This document shows positions 21,248 through 29,292 of a stretch of 37,957 nucleotides of DNA, piece by piece (the stretch's first letter is position 1; each line of letters opens with the position of its first letter). Under the pieces are notes generated by a model. It searched no databases and was not told the DNA's origin. It was given only the letters and a program-made list of their open reading frames with translations. The stretch spans positions 1 through 37,957 of the forward strand of contig CAJCHN010000012.1 in NCBI GenBank assembly GCA_903970285.1, given 5' to 3'. The position numbers and the translations under genes were made by a program. This stretch comes from Rhodanobacteraceae bacterium (GTDB taxonomy: Bacteria; Acidobacteriota; Terriglobia; Terriglobales; Acidobacteriaceae).

Positions 21248-21344
21248 CTTGGCCCCCTGTCTGCGCGATGGCATGGTTCGCCATTTCTTCGCTTCCAGTG
21301 AGACGTTCGCCGAGGGCTTCGCGTTGCTTGCTCAGCTACAAGCC

Positions 21345-21432
21345 CAAGAGCAACGACAAGCCCGCCAGCAGCGACAGGTCCGTCAGCAACTAAGGTCCGT
21401 CAGCAAGAAAGGCCCGTCAGCAACTACAGGCC
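21345..21432. repeat. 17-18 bp tandem array spanning the stop codon of the LOG gene
   Basis: Three in-phase 17-base copies end at 21426 (21376-21392, 21393-21409, 21410-21426), each with the core CCGTCAGCAA. Copies at 21363-21380 and 21345-21362 are more diverged (the second about 12 of 18 bases). The last copy contains the TAG stop (21424-21426) of the minus-strand gene, and the array extends downstream of that gene. Divergence increases with distance from the gene. Confidence 0.85.
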
Positions 21433-21978
21433 GGCCAGCGGAAACACTTCGTTCACGCTGGTTGCAACCCGCAGAAGGGCGCGGTTTGCCGGCTTCAGCA
21501 GGCCCTGTTCGACGCAGACGTCCAGAAACTCGAGCAGCTTGTTGTAGAAGCCGTCGATGTTCAGCAGGACGATCGGCTTGTGGTGCAGCTTGAGCGTCTG
21601 CCAGGCCAGCACCTCGAACATCTCTTCGAGCGTGCCGAAGCCGCCGGGCAGGATGACGAAGCCGTCGGAGCGCTGGCCCATCAGAGCCTTGCGGGTATGC
21701 ATGGTTGAGGTGACGTGGAGTTCCGAGAGACCGTGATGGGCGACTTCGAGATCGACCAGAACCTCCGGGATGACACCGACGACGTATCCCCCTGCCGCCA
21801 GTGCGGCTTCGGCCACGGCGCCCATCAAGCCGGCCTGCGCGCCGCCGTAGATGAGCCCGATCCTGCGGACCGCGAGCTCCCGGCCCAGAGACTCGGCGGC
21901 CGCACGAAAGTTGGGGTTGATGCCGGCTGCGGAGGCGCAGAAGACGGCGAGATTGCGGGCATTCGGGGGAGCGGGCAT
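21424..21978 (-). CDS. LOG-family protein (TIGR00730 type)
   Basis: The protein has 184 residues. A Rossmann-like fold has LAVFCASAAG at the start, LIYGGAQAGLMGAVAEAA and the family signature PGGFGTLEEMFE. Characterised members (LOG) cleave nucleoside monophosphates to free base and ribose 5-phosphate, including cytokinin nucleotides; many bacterial members have general nucleotide-salvage roles. MHTRKALM holds the conserved Arg-Lys pair. The ATG at 21978 has GATAAT nine bases upstream and no Shine-Dalgarno. The longer frame to 22062 is not conserved-looking. No partner gene is adjacent. Confidence 0.92.
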   Translation of the reverse strand: MPAPPNARNLAVFCASAAGINPNFRAAAESLGRELAVRRIGLIYGGAQAGLMGAVAEAALAAGGYVVGVIPEVLVDLEVAHHGLSELHVTSTMHTRKALMGQRSDGFVILPGGFGTLEEMFEVLAWQTLKLHHKPIVLLNIDGFYNKLLEFLDVCVEQGLLKPANRALLRVATSVNEVFPLAGL

Positions 21979-21987
21979 CGTAGCCCG

Positions 21988-21993
21988 ATTATC
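21988..21993 (-). promoter_or_regulatory. Putative -10 element of the LOG gene
   Basis: On the minus strand this is GATAAT, nine bases before the ATG at 21978; it differs from TATAAT at the first base only. Confidence 0.4.
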
Positions 21994-22096
21994 TCGCAGG
22001 AAGAGAATCGCCGGGTGAACGCCGCATGAGGATGGACTTGCGCCGCGGTAAAGCTGCACCAACCACTCAAGCCAACTCAGCCGAAGCCAGGCCCGA

Positions 22097-22134
22097 CTTA
22101 CTTCAGGACACTTACTTCAGGACACTTACTTCAA
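22097..22134. repeat. 14-bp tandem repeat spanning a stop codon
   Basis: CTTACTTCAGGACA occurs at 22097-22110 and 22111-22124, then partly at 22125-22134. The partial third copy contains the TAA stop (22126-22128, reverse strand) of the small exported protein; the other copies lie downstream of that gene. Confidence 0.9.
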
Positions 22135-22446
22135 GTTAATGATTTTGTGGTTGAGTTCACTGCTGATTTCCACCAGCTTTTCACCACGGTGAAGTCCACC
22201 GGTGGAGCTGTCGGCGTAGACGACCGTACCGGCCGGAGCCTTGATGTCGAGCCCGCGATGGGCCAGCACGGTGTAGGTGTGATCGTTCACCTTGATCTCC
22301 TGGAACGTGTTTGACTGGTTGTGCAGCGTGATACTGATGCGTGTGTCCGGCTCGCTGCCGCGGGGATGCAGATGCACCAGGCGAGAGAGTGGCGTGACGG
22401 CGACGGAGGCGGACAGAGCGAGCACGGCGAGGGACGTGTCAATCAT
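22126..22446 (-). CDS. Small exported protein, unknown function
   Basis: The protein has 106 residues. The first 20 residues (MIDTSLAVLALSASVAVTPL) look like a signal peptide or signal anchor, so it probably acts outside the cytoplasm. The mature part is predicted beta-rich, with ITLHNQSNTFQEIKVNDHTY and HRGLDIKAPAGTVVYADSST, a compact domain that resembles small periplasmic beta-sandwich proteins, without a recognised family. GGGAG six bases before the ATG supports the start. The gene is divergent from pcrA. Its end is followed by the 14-bp tandem repeat. Confidence 0.7.
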   Translation of the reverse strand: MIDTSLAVLALSASVAVTPLSRLVHLHPRGSEPDTRISITLHNQSNTFQEIKVNDHTYTVLAHRGLDIKAPAGTVVYADSSTGGLHRGEKLVEISSELNHKIINLK

Positions 22447-22691
22447 TGGAATCTCCCTTTTACTTCTTCTGAGTTGCTGAATTCGACCTTCCTGTCCGCC
22501 ATGGTTCAGTCAGGCTGGCCGTGACTGGAGTTACGCGGACTGGTTCGAGGTGGTTCCAAGAATCTTCGACTTACACTTGATTTCTTTTCCACGGAACAAG
22601 GGGCTATTCCGGAGCACCCGAGGCCGCCGTTGCGGGGACGCGACTCGCTACCACATTCGCGTTCCGTTAAACTGGTGGAGGAGTACCCCGC

Positions 22692-25553
22692 ATGGCCTCG
22701 CACCTCCTCGACAACATGAATCCGCAGCAGCAGGAAGGCATCCAGGCGGTGGATGGGCCGGTGCTGCTGCTGGCAGGCGCCGGCTCCGGCAAGACTCGCG
22801 TGGTCACGCATAGGATCGCCTTCCTGATCGAAGAGCGCGGCGTGCCCGCCGACCAGATTCTCGCTGTGACCTTCACCAACAAGGCGGCGAAGGAGATGGG
22901 AGAACGGGTGGAAAAGATTCTTGGCCGCGCTTCGCTCGCGCGCCCTACGCTCTCCACCTTCCACAGCTTCTGCGTGCGTGTGCTGCGCCGCGACATTGAA
23001 GCCCTGCGGGTGAACGGCAAGGGTCTCACCCGCAGCTTCGCCATCTACGACGAGACCGATCAGCAGGCGGTGGTGAAGACCGCGCTCAAGCGCCTTGGCA
23101 TCGACGACAAGACGCTGAAGCCTCGCGTTGCGCTGGGGCGCATCTCGTGGGCGAAGAACCACATGATCGATCCGCAGGAGTACTTCCTGGCGTCAACCAA
23201 TCCGCTTGAAGAGAAGATCGCGCACATCTTCAAGATCTATCGCGAGGAGCTGGCGAAGGCCAATGCGCTCGACTTCGACGATCTTCTGCTTGAAACCGTA
23301 CGACTGCTGAAGACCTCGAGCGAGACCCGCGAGCGCTACAATCGCCGCTACCGGTACGTCATGATCGATGAGTACCAGGACACCAACAAGCCGCAGTACG
23401 AACTGATGAAGCTGCTGGCCGGCGACCACCACAACGTGTGCGTGGTGGGCGATGAAGACCAGTCGATTTATAGCTGGCGCGGCGCCGACATCAAGAACAT
23501 CCTGGACTTCGAGAAGGACTTTCCCAATACCCGCACCATCCGGCTGGAGCAGAACTATCGCTCGACGCAGATGATCCTTGAAGGCGCCTCGGCGGTGGTC
23601 GCGCAGAACACGCAGCGCAAGGGCAAGAACCTGTGGACGGCGCGCCAGGGCGGCTCGCTGATTGGCCTGTACGAAGCGCCCGATGGCGAAAACGAAGCGC
23701 TCTTTATCGCGGACCGCATCAAGCGCTACCTGCGCGAGGCAGGGCAGACGGAGGCCGACGAGCCTGCACGCTGCGCCGTACTCTACCGCACCAACTCGCA
23801 GTCGCGCCTGGTGGAAGAGGCGCTGCGCCGCTACCAGGTGCAGTACCACATGGTCGGCGGCTTCAGCTTCTACGATCGCGCCGAGATTAAAGACCTTCTC
23901 AGTTACATGAAGCTGGTGCAGAATCCGTACGACTCGATCGCGTTGGGCCGCAGCATCAACTCGCCGCCGCGCGGGATCGGCAAGACCACCATGGAGACGC
24001 TCGAGCGCATGGCGCTGGCCACCGGCATGAGCACCTGGGATGCGATCGGTAAGGCGATCGAGGATCGCCTGCTGCCGGCCCGCGCGCTGCAGGCGCTGAG
24101 CGGCTTCAAGCGGCTGATCGAAGACGCCCGCGCCATGCTGGGGCCGGGGTTCGCGGACAAACTTGCAGAGGACGTGGCGGCTGCACCGGAGGTTGCCGGC
24201 GACTCGACGGACTTCGATCCGGCAAGCTTCGCGGCGCCCTCTTCTGCAGAGGCCGAAGCGGCAGACACCACCTTCGATACCAGCTTCAACTTCGGGTTCG
24301 ACTTCGGTCCCAGCGAAGAAATCTCGACCATCGCGGCGGAGAACTCAACCGACTCCGACGCCGCGCACGATCTGGTTGAGGACGCAGACGACCACGCTGA
24401 GATCGGCGCGGAGAACAGCGCTGAGATCGACCAGGCGATGTACAACCCATTCGCGCCTGTTCGCCTGAGGGCTTCGGCGGCGACCGCATCGGATGCGGCG
24501 CGACGGGCGGTGGCGGCGGATGGGGCGATGCTGGCACGAGACGACGAACGTCCGGCGTTCCGCAAGCCGGGCGACGCGGCCACCCTGCCAGAGTTGATCA
24601 AGTTTCTCAACGATCGGTCCGGCTACATTCGCGCCCTGGAAGAAGAGGCCACGCCCGAATCCTTCTCGCGCATCGAGAACCTGAAGGAACTGGCCAATGC
24701 GGCGCAGGATGCGCAGGAGCGCGGCGAGTCGCTGGCCGAGTTTCTCGACCACGCGGCGCTGGTCTCGGACGCCGACCAGTACTCCGCCGACGCCCGCGTG
24801 ACGTTGATGACATTGCATGCGGCCAAGGGGCTTGAATTTCCGCTGGTCTTCCTGGCCGGCATGGAAGAGGGTCTGTTTCCGCACTCGCGGACCTTCACCG
24901 ATCCGATCGGGCTCGAAGAGGAGCGGCGTCTCTGCTATGTCGGGATGACGCGGGCGATGGATACGCTGGTGATGACCCGGGCTCGTTACCGCCGGCGCTA
25001 CGGCAGTGACATGCCGGAGGCCTCCGTGCCCTCGCGCTTTCTGGACGAGGTGCCGAGCCGGCTGGTTGAGGATCTCGGCAGTCCTCCGGCACAGCCGCAG
25101 TTCGGCGGCGGATTCAGCGGCTCTGCGTATTCCACGCCCTATCCGCAGCGCGGACGCTTCGGCCAGCAGCGCGCGGCCGCCGACGCGGGCGAGCGCCACT
25201 GGAGCTACGAGGATGAAAATCAGGATCCCGGAGTGCGGGCCGCGGTTCGCGCGGCCGCCGGCGCACTGCCCGGGCCGCCGACGCCGGCACGATCTCTGGA
25301 CAACATCGCCAGCTTCTTTGCCGGCCGGGGCGGCGCGCCGGCGGCGAAGTTCTCGCGCCCGAAGCTGGAAATTCCGGAGCCGAAGGGGAAGACGGGATTG
25401 AGCAAGGGGTCGCGCGTCCGCCATCCGAAGTACGGGGACGGCATCGTCTTTCAGCGCGAAGGCGACGGGGAAGACGCGAAGATTACAGTACAATTTACAC
25501 AGCACGGCGTGAAGAAGCTGGTAGAGAAGTTCGCCCAGTTGCAGGTCCTGTAG
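22692..25553 (+). CDS. pcrA: UvrD/PcrA-family DNA helicase with a large insert
   Basis: The protein has 953 residues; PcrA/UvrD is normally about 720-780. It has Q-motif NPQQQEGI, Walker A GAGSGKT (29-35), TFTNKAAKEM, DEYQDTN, QSIYSWRGA, LEQNYRS, LMTLHAAKGLEFP and VGMTRAMD, all superfamily 1A motifs for 3'-5' unwinding. The C-terminus RVRHPKYGDGIVFQREG is the Tudor-like tail that contacts RNA polymerase in PcrA. Residues about 492-630 form an Ala, Ser, Asp and Glu-rich low-complexity insert within domain 2B, just before LPELIKFLNDRSGYIRALEEE. GGAGGAG lies eight bases before ATG 22692. The role is nucleotide-excision repair, replication restart and clearing of RNA polymerase or RecA. A small basic-protein gene follows after 52 bases. 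Confidence 0.94.
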   Translation: MASHLLDNMNPQQQEGIQAVDGPVLLLAGAGSGKTRVVTHRIAFLIEERGVPADQILAVTFTNKAAKEMGERVEKILGRASLARPTLSTFHSFCVRVLRRDIEALRVNGKGLTRSFAIYDETDQQAVVKTALKRLGIDDKTLKPRVALGRISWAKNHMIDPQEYFLASTNPLEEKIAHIFKIYREELAKANALDFDDLLLETVRLLKTSSETRERYNRRYRYVMIDEYQDTNKPQYELMKLLAGDHHNVCVVGDEDQSIYSWRGADIKNILDFEKDFPNTRTIRLEQNYRSTQMILEGASAVVAQNTQRKGKNLWTARQGGSLIGLYEAPDGENEALFIADRIKRYLREAGQTEADEPARCAVLYRTNSQSRLVEEALRRYQVQYHMVGGFSFYDRAEIKDLLSYMKLVQNPYDSIALGRSINSPPRGIGKTTMETLERMALATGMSTWDAIGKAIEDRLLPARALQALSGFKRLIEDARAMLGPGFADKLAEDVAAAPEVAGDSTDFDPASFAAPSSAEAEAADTTFDTSFNFGFDFGPSEEISTIAAENSTDSDAAHDLVEDADDHAEIGAENSAEIDQAMYNPFAPVRLRASAATASDAARRAVAADGAMLARDDERPAFRKPGDAATLPELIKFLNDRSGYIRALEEEATPESFSRIENLKELANAAQDAQERGESLAEFLDHAALVSDADQYSADARVTLMTLHAAKGLEFPLVFLAGMEEGLFPHSRTFTDPIGLEEERRLCYVGMTRAMDTLVMTRARYRRRYGSDMPEASVPSRFLDEVPSRLVEDLGSPPAQPQFGGGFSGSAYSTPYPQRGRFGQQRAAADAGERHWSYEDENQDPGVRAAVRAAAGALPGPPTPARSLDNIASFFAGRGGAPAAKFSRPKLEIPEPKGKTGLSKGSRVRHPKYGDGIVFQREGDGEDAKITVQFTQHGVKKLVEKFAQLQVL

Positions 25554-25605
25554 GTGGATCTTAGACAGCGCCGCTCAATTTTCTTGAAAAGAGAACCGCA
25601 TTCCA

Positions 25606-25761
25606 ATGGCAAACACCAAGAGCATCACCGACAAAGAAGAGCGCAAGAAGATCAAGCGCGCCGCCCGCCGCAAGGCCGCTCCGAAGGCTCCGCGCACCGG
25701 CGCTCGCGGTGAGAACAAGGCCAAGGTGAAGAAGGCGGCACGCGGACAGTCGAAGCGATAG
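25606..25761 (+). CDS. Small Lys/Arg-rich protein (51 residues)
   Basis: The frame ATG 25606 to TAG 25759-25761 encodes 51 residues starting MANTKSITDKEERKKIKRAARR, with repeats of RK, KK and AAP and about 20 Lys or Arg. The high charge with Ala/Gly resembles small nucleic-acid-binding or ribosome-associated proteins, but I recognise no family. The ribosome site is weak (an AAGAG about 14 bases upstream). Support comes from clean codon use and the position directly after pcrA. It is shorter than the usual ORF cut-off and would be easily missed. Confidence 0.65.
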   Translation: MANTKSITDKEERKKIKRAARRKAAPKAPRTGARGENKAKVKKAARGQSKR

Positions 25762-25882
25762 TTGCATCCGTTGTTTGCGAAAGGCTGGAGGCGATCGATG
25801 CCTCCGGCCAGTCTCAGCACTCCCGAAATCAGCAGATAGACGTCCAGGCGCTAGGTACCAGACGGCTCTAAAGACCGTTCGC

Positions 25883-25888
25883 TACACT
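25883..25888 (+). promoter_or_regulatory. Putative -10 element of the permease gene
   Basis: TACACT lies 40 bases before the proposed CTG start at 25929; the region between it and the 51-residue gene (25762-25928) shows no other gene. Confidence 0.3.
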
Positions 25889-25928
25889 CTGTTCCCTTCA
25901 CCCTATTCCTGCATTTCAGGAGCCCTCG

Positions 25929-27515
25929 CTGGCACGACAAATCTTCGCCAAGAAATCCATCGACAAGCTCATCTCGGAGTCGGAGCGGCCGGAGCACGCG
26001 CTGAAGAAGACCCTGGGGCCGGTTTCGCTCACCGCCCTGGGGGTGGGCATCGTCATCGGCTCAGGCATCTTTACCGTGATCGGGACGGCGATCGGCGGCA
26101 ATCCCGCCACTACGGCCACGTGGTCGGAGTCGCCGGTCATCGACCTCATCTGGGGCGCGCTGCATCACACCAGCGGCATCGTCGCGGGACGTCCTGGCGC
26201 GGGCCCCGCCCTGGTGATTTCACTGGTGCTGGTCGCCTGTGTCTGCGCGCTCACCGGCCTCTGCTACGCCGAGCTCGCCAGCATGATTCCCATTGCCGGC
26301 TCCGCCTACACCTATTCGTATGCGACGCTGGGCGAAATTGTGGCCTGGATCATCGGCTGGGATCTGATCCTCGAGTACGCCTTCGCCAACATGAGCGTCT
26401 CGGTGGGCTTCGCCGCGCACCTGGTAAACCTGCTCGACTGGTTCGGCATTCATCTCGATCCGAAATGGCTGGAGCCGGCGTACCTGCCGCTCGGCGCGCA
26501 GGACCTCGCCGGTCACGATATCTTCGCGCCCGGCTTGCACTTCGGCTTCGATATTCCGGCATTCCTGATCGTGCTCTTCATCACCGTGCTGCTGGTGCGC
26601 GGCATCCGCGAATCGGCCGAAACCAACAATGCGATGGTGCTCACCAAGATGGGCGCCATCCTGGTGTTCGTGTTCTTCGGCCTCAGCTTCGTTCATCCTG
26701 CCAACTATCACCCGTTCGCGCCCACCGGGCTGGGCGGCATCCTGGCCGGCGGCTCCATCATCTTCTTCACGTACATTGGCTTCGACGCGGTCTCGACTGC
26801 CTCCGAAGAGTGCAGGAAGCCGCAGCGCGACGTGCCCATCGGCATCATCGCCACGCTGATCGTCTGCACCATCCTGTACATCGGCGTCGCGGCCGTTCTG
26901 ACCGGCATCGTCCCGTGGCGATCAGTCGCCGGGGACGGCGCGCCGGTGGTCAACGCGCTGCAGCGGGTCGCGCTCCAGCCCGGAGCTCACCGGCTGCACT
27001 GGGTGCGGCTGGCGGTGCTTTTCGGGGCGCTCCTGGGCATGGTGAGCTCCATCCTGGTAGGACAGTATGGTCAGGCGCGCATCTGGTTCGCCATGTCGCG
27101 CGACCGGCTTCTGCCGGACGCATTCAGCAGGGTGCATCCGCGCTTCCGCACGCCGGCCTTCGCCACCTGTGTGGCGGGCATCCTGGTCGCCATTCCAGCG
27201 GGCTTGTTCGACGTGGGAACGCTGGCCGAGATGTCGAACATCGGCACACTTTTCGCGTTCGTGCTGGTCTCCGTTGGGGTCATCGTCCTGCGCTTCACCG
27301 ATCCCGGCCGCCACCGTGGCTTTCGCGTTCCGCTCGGCCCGGTCATCCCTGTCCTGAGCGTGCTCTTCTGCCTGCTGCTGATGGCCGGACTGCCGGCGCG
27401 CACGTGGATCCGCTTCTTCGCCTGGCTGATTATCGGGCTGTTCGTATACGTGCTGTACTCGCGCAAGCGCAGCGAGTTCTACACGCCGGCCACCGCAGCG
27501 TCCCTCGACTCATAA
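25929..27515 (+). CDS. APC-superfamily amino-acid permease, likely CTG start
   Basis: The protein has 528 residues from CTG 25929 and about 12-14 helices. LTALGVGIVIGSGIFTVIG is the glycine-rich helix 1 of APC/CAT carriers, GFDAVSTASEECRKPQRDVP the conserved loop after helix 6, and GQARIWFAMSRDRLLP the following loop. This pattern fits the cationic amino-acid transporter (YfnA/YhdG-like) group. The first GTG in frame is 26043, which would remove the family's N-terminal lead (normally M-x-FxxKS-x-LLxESE). That lead is encoded in frame as ARQIFAKKSIDKLISESE, directly after CTG 25929, with AGGAG six bases upstream and no ATG, GTG or TTG back to the stop at 25869. The substrate is not readable. 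Confidence 0.9.
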   Translation: MARQIFAKKSIDKLISESERPEHALKKTLGPVSLTALGVGIVIGSGIFTVIGTAIGGNPATTATWSESPVIDLIWGALHHTSGIVAGRPGAGPALVISLVLVACVCALTGLCYAELASMIPIAGSAYTYSYATLGEIVAWIIGWDLILEYAFANMSVSVGFAAHLVNLLDWFGIHLDPKWLEPAYLPLGAQDLAGHDIFAPGLHFGFDIPAFLIVLFITVLLVRGIRESAETNNAMVLTKMGAILVFVFFGLSFVHPANYHPFAPTGLGGILAGGSIIFFTYIGFDAVSTASEECRKPQRDVPIGIIATLIVCTILYIGVAAVLTGIVPWRSVAGDGAPVVNALQRVALQPGAHRLHWVRLAVLFGALLGMVSSILVGQYGQARIWFAMSRDRLLPDAFSRVHPRFRTPAFATCVAGILVAIPAGLFDVGTLAEMSNIGTLFAFVLVSVGVIVLRFTDPGRHRGFRVPLGPVIPVLSVLFCLLLMAGLPARTWIRFFAWLIIGLFVYVLYSRKRSEFYTPATAASLDS

Positions 27516-27523
27516 GCAGCCCT

Positions 27524-28252
27524 TCACTCGTCCTCCAGATCCTTGAACACCTCAACCTGGTCAGTTGCGTCGCTCGCCCGAAGGTCCTTGAGCATGCGTT
27601 CATGCACGTTCCTGGTCGCGAGGACGGTGAACGCGACTCTTTCGAGGCCCGCCACATTGTCGCGGTCGAGCACCGAAAGCCGCAGGCCAGCGCTGTCGAG
27701 CACGGTCAGAATAGCCCTTTGCATGCGGTGGAGCGCGGCGGAGGTTTCCTGGGAGCCCACCTCCGCCCGCACCTCGTAGATCATCGAGTAGCGTTTCCAC
27801 CCCAGTCTGCCCTCGAACGCGCCGACCAGTTGCAGCGCGAGCAGCACCAGCACGGTCGCAATGACCGCCTCCAGGTACAAGCCCGCACCGCAGGTCATGC
27901 CGATCGCCGCCACCACAAAGACCGTCGCGGCGCTGGTGAGGCCGGAGACCCGGTTCCTGGTGTGAAGGATGAGGCCGGCGCCGAGGAAGCCGACACCCTG
28001 CACGATGTTGGCCGCGACCTGTCCGCGATTGGTCATCGAGTCGCCGGCGAGCACCACGCTCATCATCGTGAACAAGGTGGCACCCATGCAGATCAGCATG
28101 TTGGTCCGCAGCCCCGAGTCCTTATGCCTCCACTCGCGCTCGATCCCCACCGCGCCGCCCAGCGCGCAGGCGACCAACAGACGATCGAGCGAAGATTGCG
28201 ACAGCAGAAGCTGTTCCAGCGCCGAAAAGTGAATCCGCCCAGGGTCGATCAC
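27524..28252 (-). CDS. MgtC/SapB-family membrane protein
   Basis: The protein has 242 residues from GTG 28252. The N-terminal membrane domain has LLVACALGGAVGIEREWRHKDSG, GLRTNMLICMGATLFTM, NIVQGVGFLGAGLILH and VSGLTSAATVFVVAAIGM, the family core with four to five helices. A soluble ACT-like C-terminal half follows (about 150-242). MgtC proteins inhibit or tune F-type ATP synthase and support growth at low Mg2+ or in acid. The GTG is preceded by TATCCT six bases upstream; the frame is open to 28375 but those codons overlap the repeat at 28325 and have no ribosome site. The gene is convergent with the permease, eight bases apart. Confidence 0.88.
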   Translation of the reverse strand: MIDPGRIHFSALEQLLLSQSSLDRLLVACALGGAVGIEREWRHKDSGLRTNMLICMGATLFTMMSVVLAGDSMTNRGQVAANIVQGVGFLGAGLILHTRNRVSGLTSAATVFVVAAIGMTCGAGLYLEAVIATVLVLLALQLVGAFEGRLGWKRYSMIYEVRAEVGSQETSAALHRMQRAILTVLDSAGLRLSVLDRDNVAGLERVAFTVLATRNVHERMLKDLRASDATDQVEVFKDLEDE

Positions 28253-28258
28253 CGCCCA

Positions 28259-28264
28259 AGGATA
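28259..28264 (-). promoter_or_regulatory. Putative -10 element of the mgtC-like gene
   Basis: On the minus strand this is TATCCT, six bases before the GTG at 28252, the same hexamer and spacing as the adenosine-deaminase gene at 29352. Confidence 0.45.
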
Positions 28265-28324
28265 CTCCTCGACCTTTTCGGCGTGAGGAGCGGGTGGAGA
28301 CGGCAATCGGGCCGTCGCGACTGG

Positions 28325-28363
28325 CACTGACGACGGGCACTGACGACGGGCACTAACGGAACA
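28325..28363. repeat. 13-bp tandem repeat spanning the stop codon of the RES toxin gene
   Basis: CACTGACGACGGG occurs at 28325-28337 and 28338-28350, then in changed form at 28351-28363 (CACTAACGGA...). The changed copy contains the TAG stop (28353-28355, reverse strand) of the toxin gene. Confidence 0.85.
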
Positions 28364-28823
28364 TCCGCGCGTCAAAGCGGAACGGCTTCTTTCCGTGGAT
28401 CTTCACTCCAGCCATCTCCGGGTGAGCTGGGTTGATCAGTACGTTCCACTCGTCCTCGATGACGGCCGACGGCACCATCAGCGCGAGCGTTCGCCCTGCA
28501 GCAATCCAGTCCGCACCCATTTTGCGAAGGCTTTGACTCTCCAGCCTGCGCCAGTCCTTCGGCAACTTTGCGAAGAGCACCCTCGCCGCTGGCAGCAGCT
28601 CGGATTCGCTGCATGGCAATTCCGCACCCACGGCCACCAGGTCATCCGGCTCGGTTCTCACCTCCAGGTGCACGAAGACTTCGATCGCGGCGAGCGAAAG
28701 ATGCGACGACGCATAGACCATCGCCACCCGCGCTGGATTCCACCGCCCGGCGAACAAACGCGGCCCTTCGCCCGAAAACGCCGCGTCTGCGTATCTGCGC
28801 CGGCAGATGCGCCAAACCCGCAT
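28353..28823 (-). CDS. RES-domain toxin
   Basis: The protein has 156 residues. MRVWRICRRRYADAAFSGEG, LFAGRWNP, MVYASSHLSLAAIEVFVHL and the late AVIEDEWNVLINPAHP are typical of RES-domain proteins, named for conserved Arg, Glu and Ser, here in GRWN, AAIE and VYASS. Characterised members degrade NAD+ (glycohydrolase or phosphorylase) and stop growth. The ATG shares one base with the antitoxin stop (TAATG), giving translational coupling. The overall length matches the family. Confidence 0.9.
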   Translation of the reverse strand: MRVWRICRRRYADAAFSGEGPRLFAGRWNPARVAMVYASSHLSLAAIEVFVHLEVRTEPDDLVAVGAELPCSESELLPAARVLFAKLPKDWRRLESQSLRKMGADWIAAGRTLALMVPSAVIEDEWNVLINPAHPEMAGVKIHGKKPFRFDARMFR

Positions 28824-29257
28824 TAGCTATAAATTCCGTACGCGATCCGGCCCAGCACCGTTTCCACCGAACCAACCCCCGCCTCGGTGTCGAGCAGTTG
28901 CAGCGGAGCCATGCCATCCAAAGCACGGTTTGGCGTCTTCAGCCACAGCGATGCCTTTTCGTTCGTGCCCAGCGTCTCGACTGCATTCGCGACCACCCGG
29001 GCAAGCCGCACCAACCGGTCACTCTCGACCGCCGAGAGCCGTTCGTTCTTCGCGATGCGCCGGTTGAGCGTGCGTTCCGAGATGCCCACCACCCGCGCGA
29101 CCGTCCTCCGCTCCACGGAGAGCTCCGTCGCGACACGGCTGAGTGCCTCGACTGGTAAGCCCTCGCGCGTCAAAGTCGTCAGTTCGGAGGGGTAGTCGAT
29201 CTGGCGCGACAACGTCTTCGTCCCGCCAAGTACATCCGCTATCGCCGCGGGGCTCAT
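28823..29257 (-). CDS. Xre/DUF2384-family antitoxin
   Basis: The protein has 144 residues. The N-terminal half has a helix-turn-helix-like region (ALSRVATELSVERRTVARV and GISERTLNRRIAKNERLS). The C-terminal DUF2384 half (ESDRLVRLARVVANAVETL, NRALDGMAPLQLLDTEAG) is the toxin-binding part of Xre-RES antitoxins. It should repress its own promoter. The ATG has GACAAT six bases upstream, and a 14-base dyad overlaps where a -35 would be. It is the first gene of the pair, as in most Xre-RES systems. Confidence 0.9.
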   Translation of the reverse strand: MSPAAIADVLGGTKTLSRQIDYPSELTTLTREGLPVEALSRVATELSVERRTVARVVGISERTLNRRIAKNERLSAVESDRLVRLARVVANAVETLGTNEKASLWLKTPNRALDGMAPLQLLDTEAGVGSVETVLGRIAYGIYS

Positions 29258-29263
29258 GCGTCG

Positions 29264-29269
29264 ATTGTC
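29264..29269 (-). promoter_or_regulatory. Putative -10 element of the toxin-antitoxin operon
   Basis: On the minus strand this is GACAAT six bases before the ATG at 29257; GACAATCGACGC here and TAGAATCGACGC before 32232 are nearly the same. Confidence 0.4.
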
Positions 29270-29278
29270 CTAGCGAGG

Positions 29279-29292
29279 TTGCCACTTGGCAA
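29279..29292. promoter_or_regulatory. Probable antitoxin operator
   Basis: TTGCCA-CT-TGGCAA is a perfect 6-bp dyad lying where the -35 of the toxin-antitoxin promoter would be, so binding there would block transcription. It also lies upstream of the divergent deaminase gene. Confidence 0.5.

Noticed and set aside
25775..28330. 851-residue plus-strand frame over the permease and mgtC-like genes
   Set aside because: It is out of frame with the permease and rich in Arg/His, a typical GC shadow.
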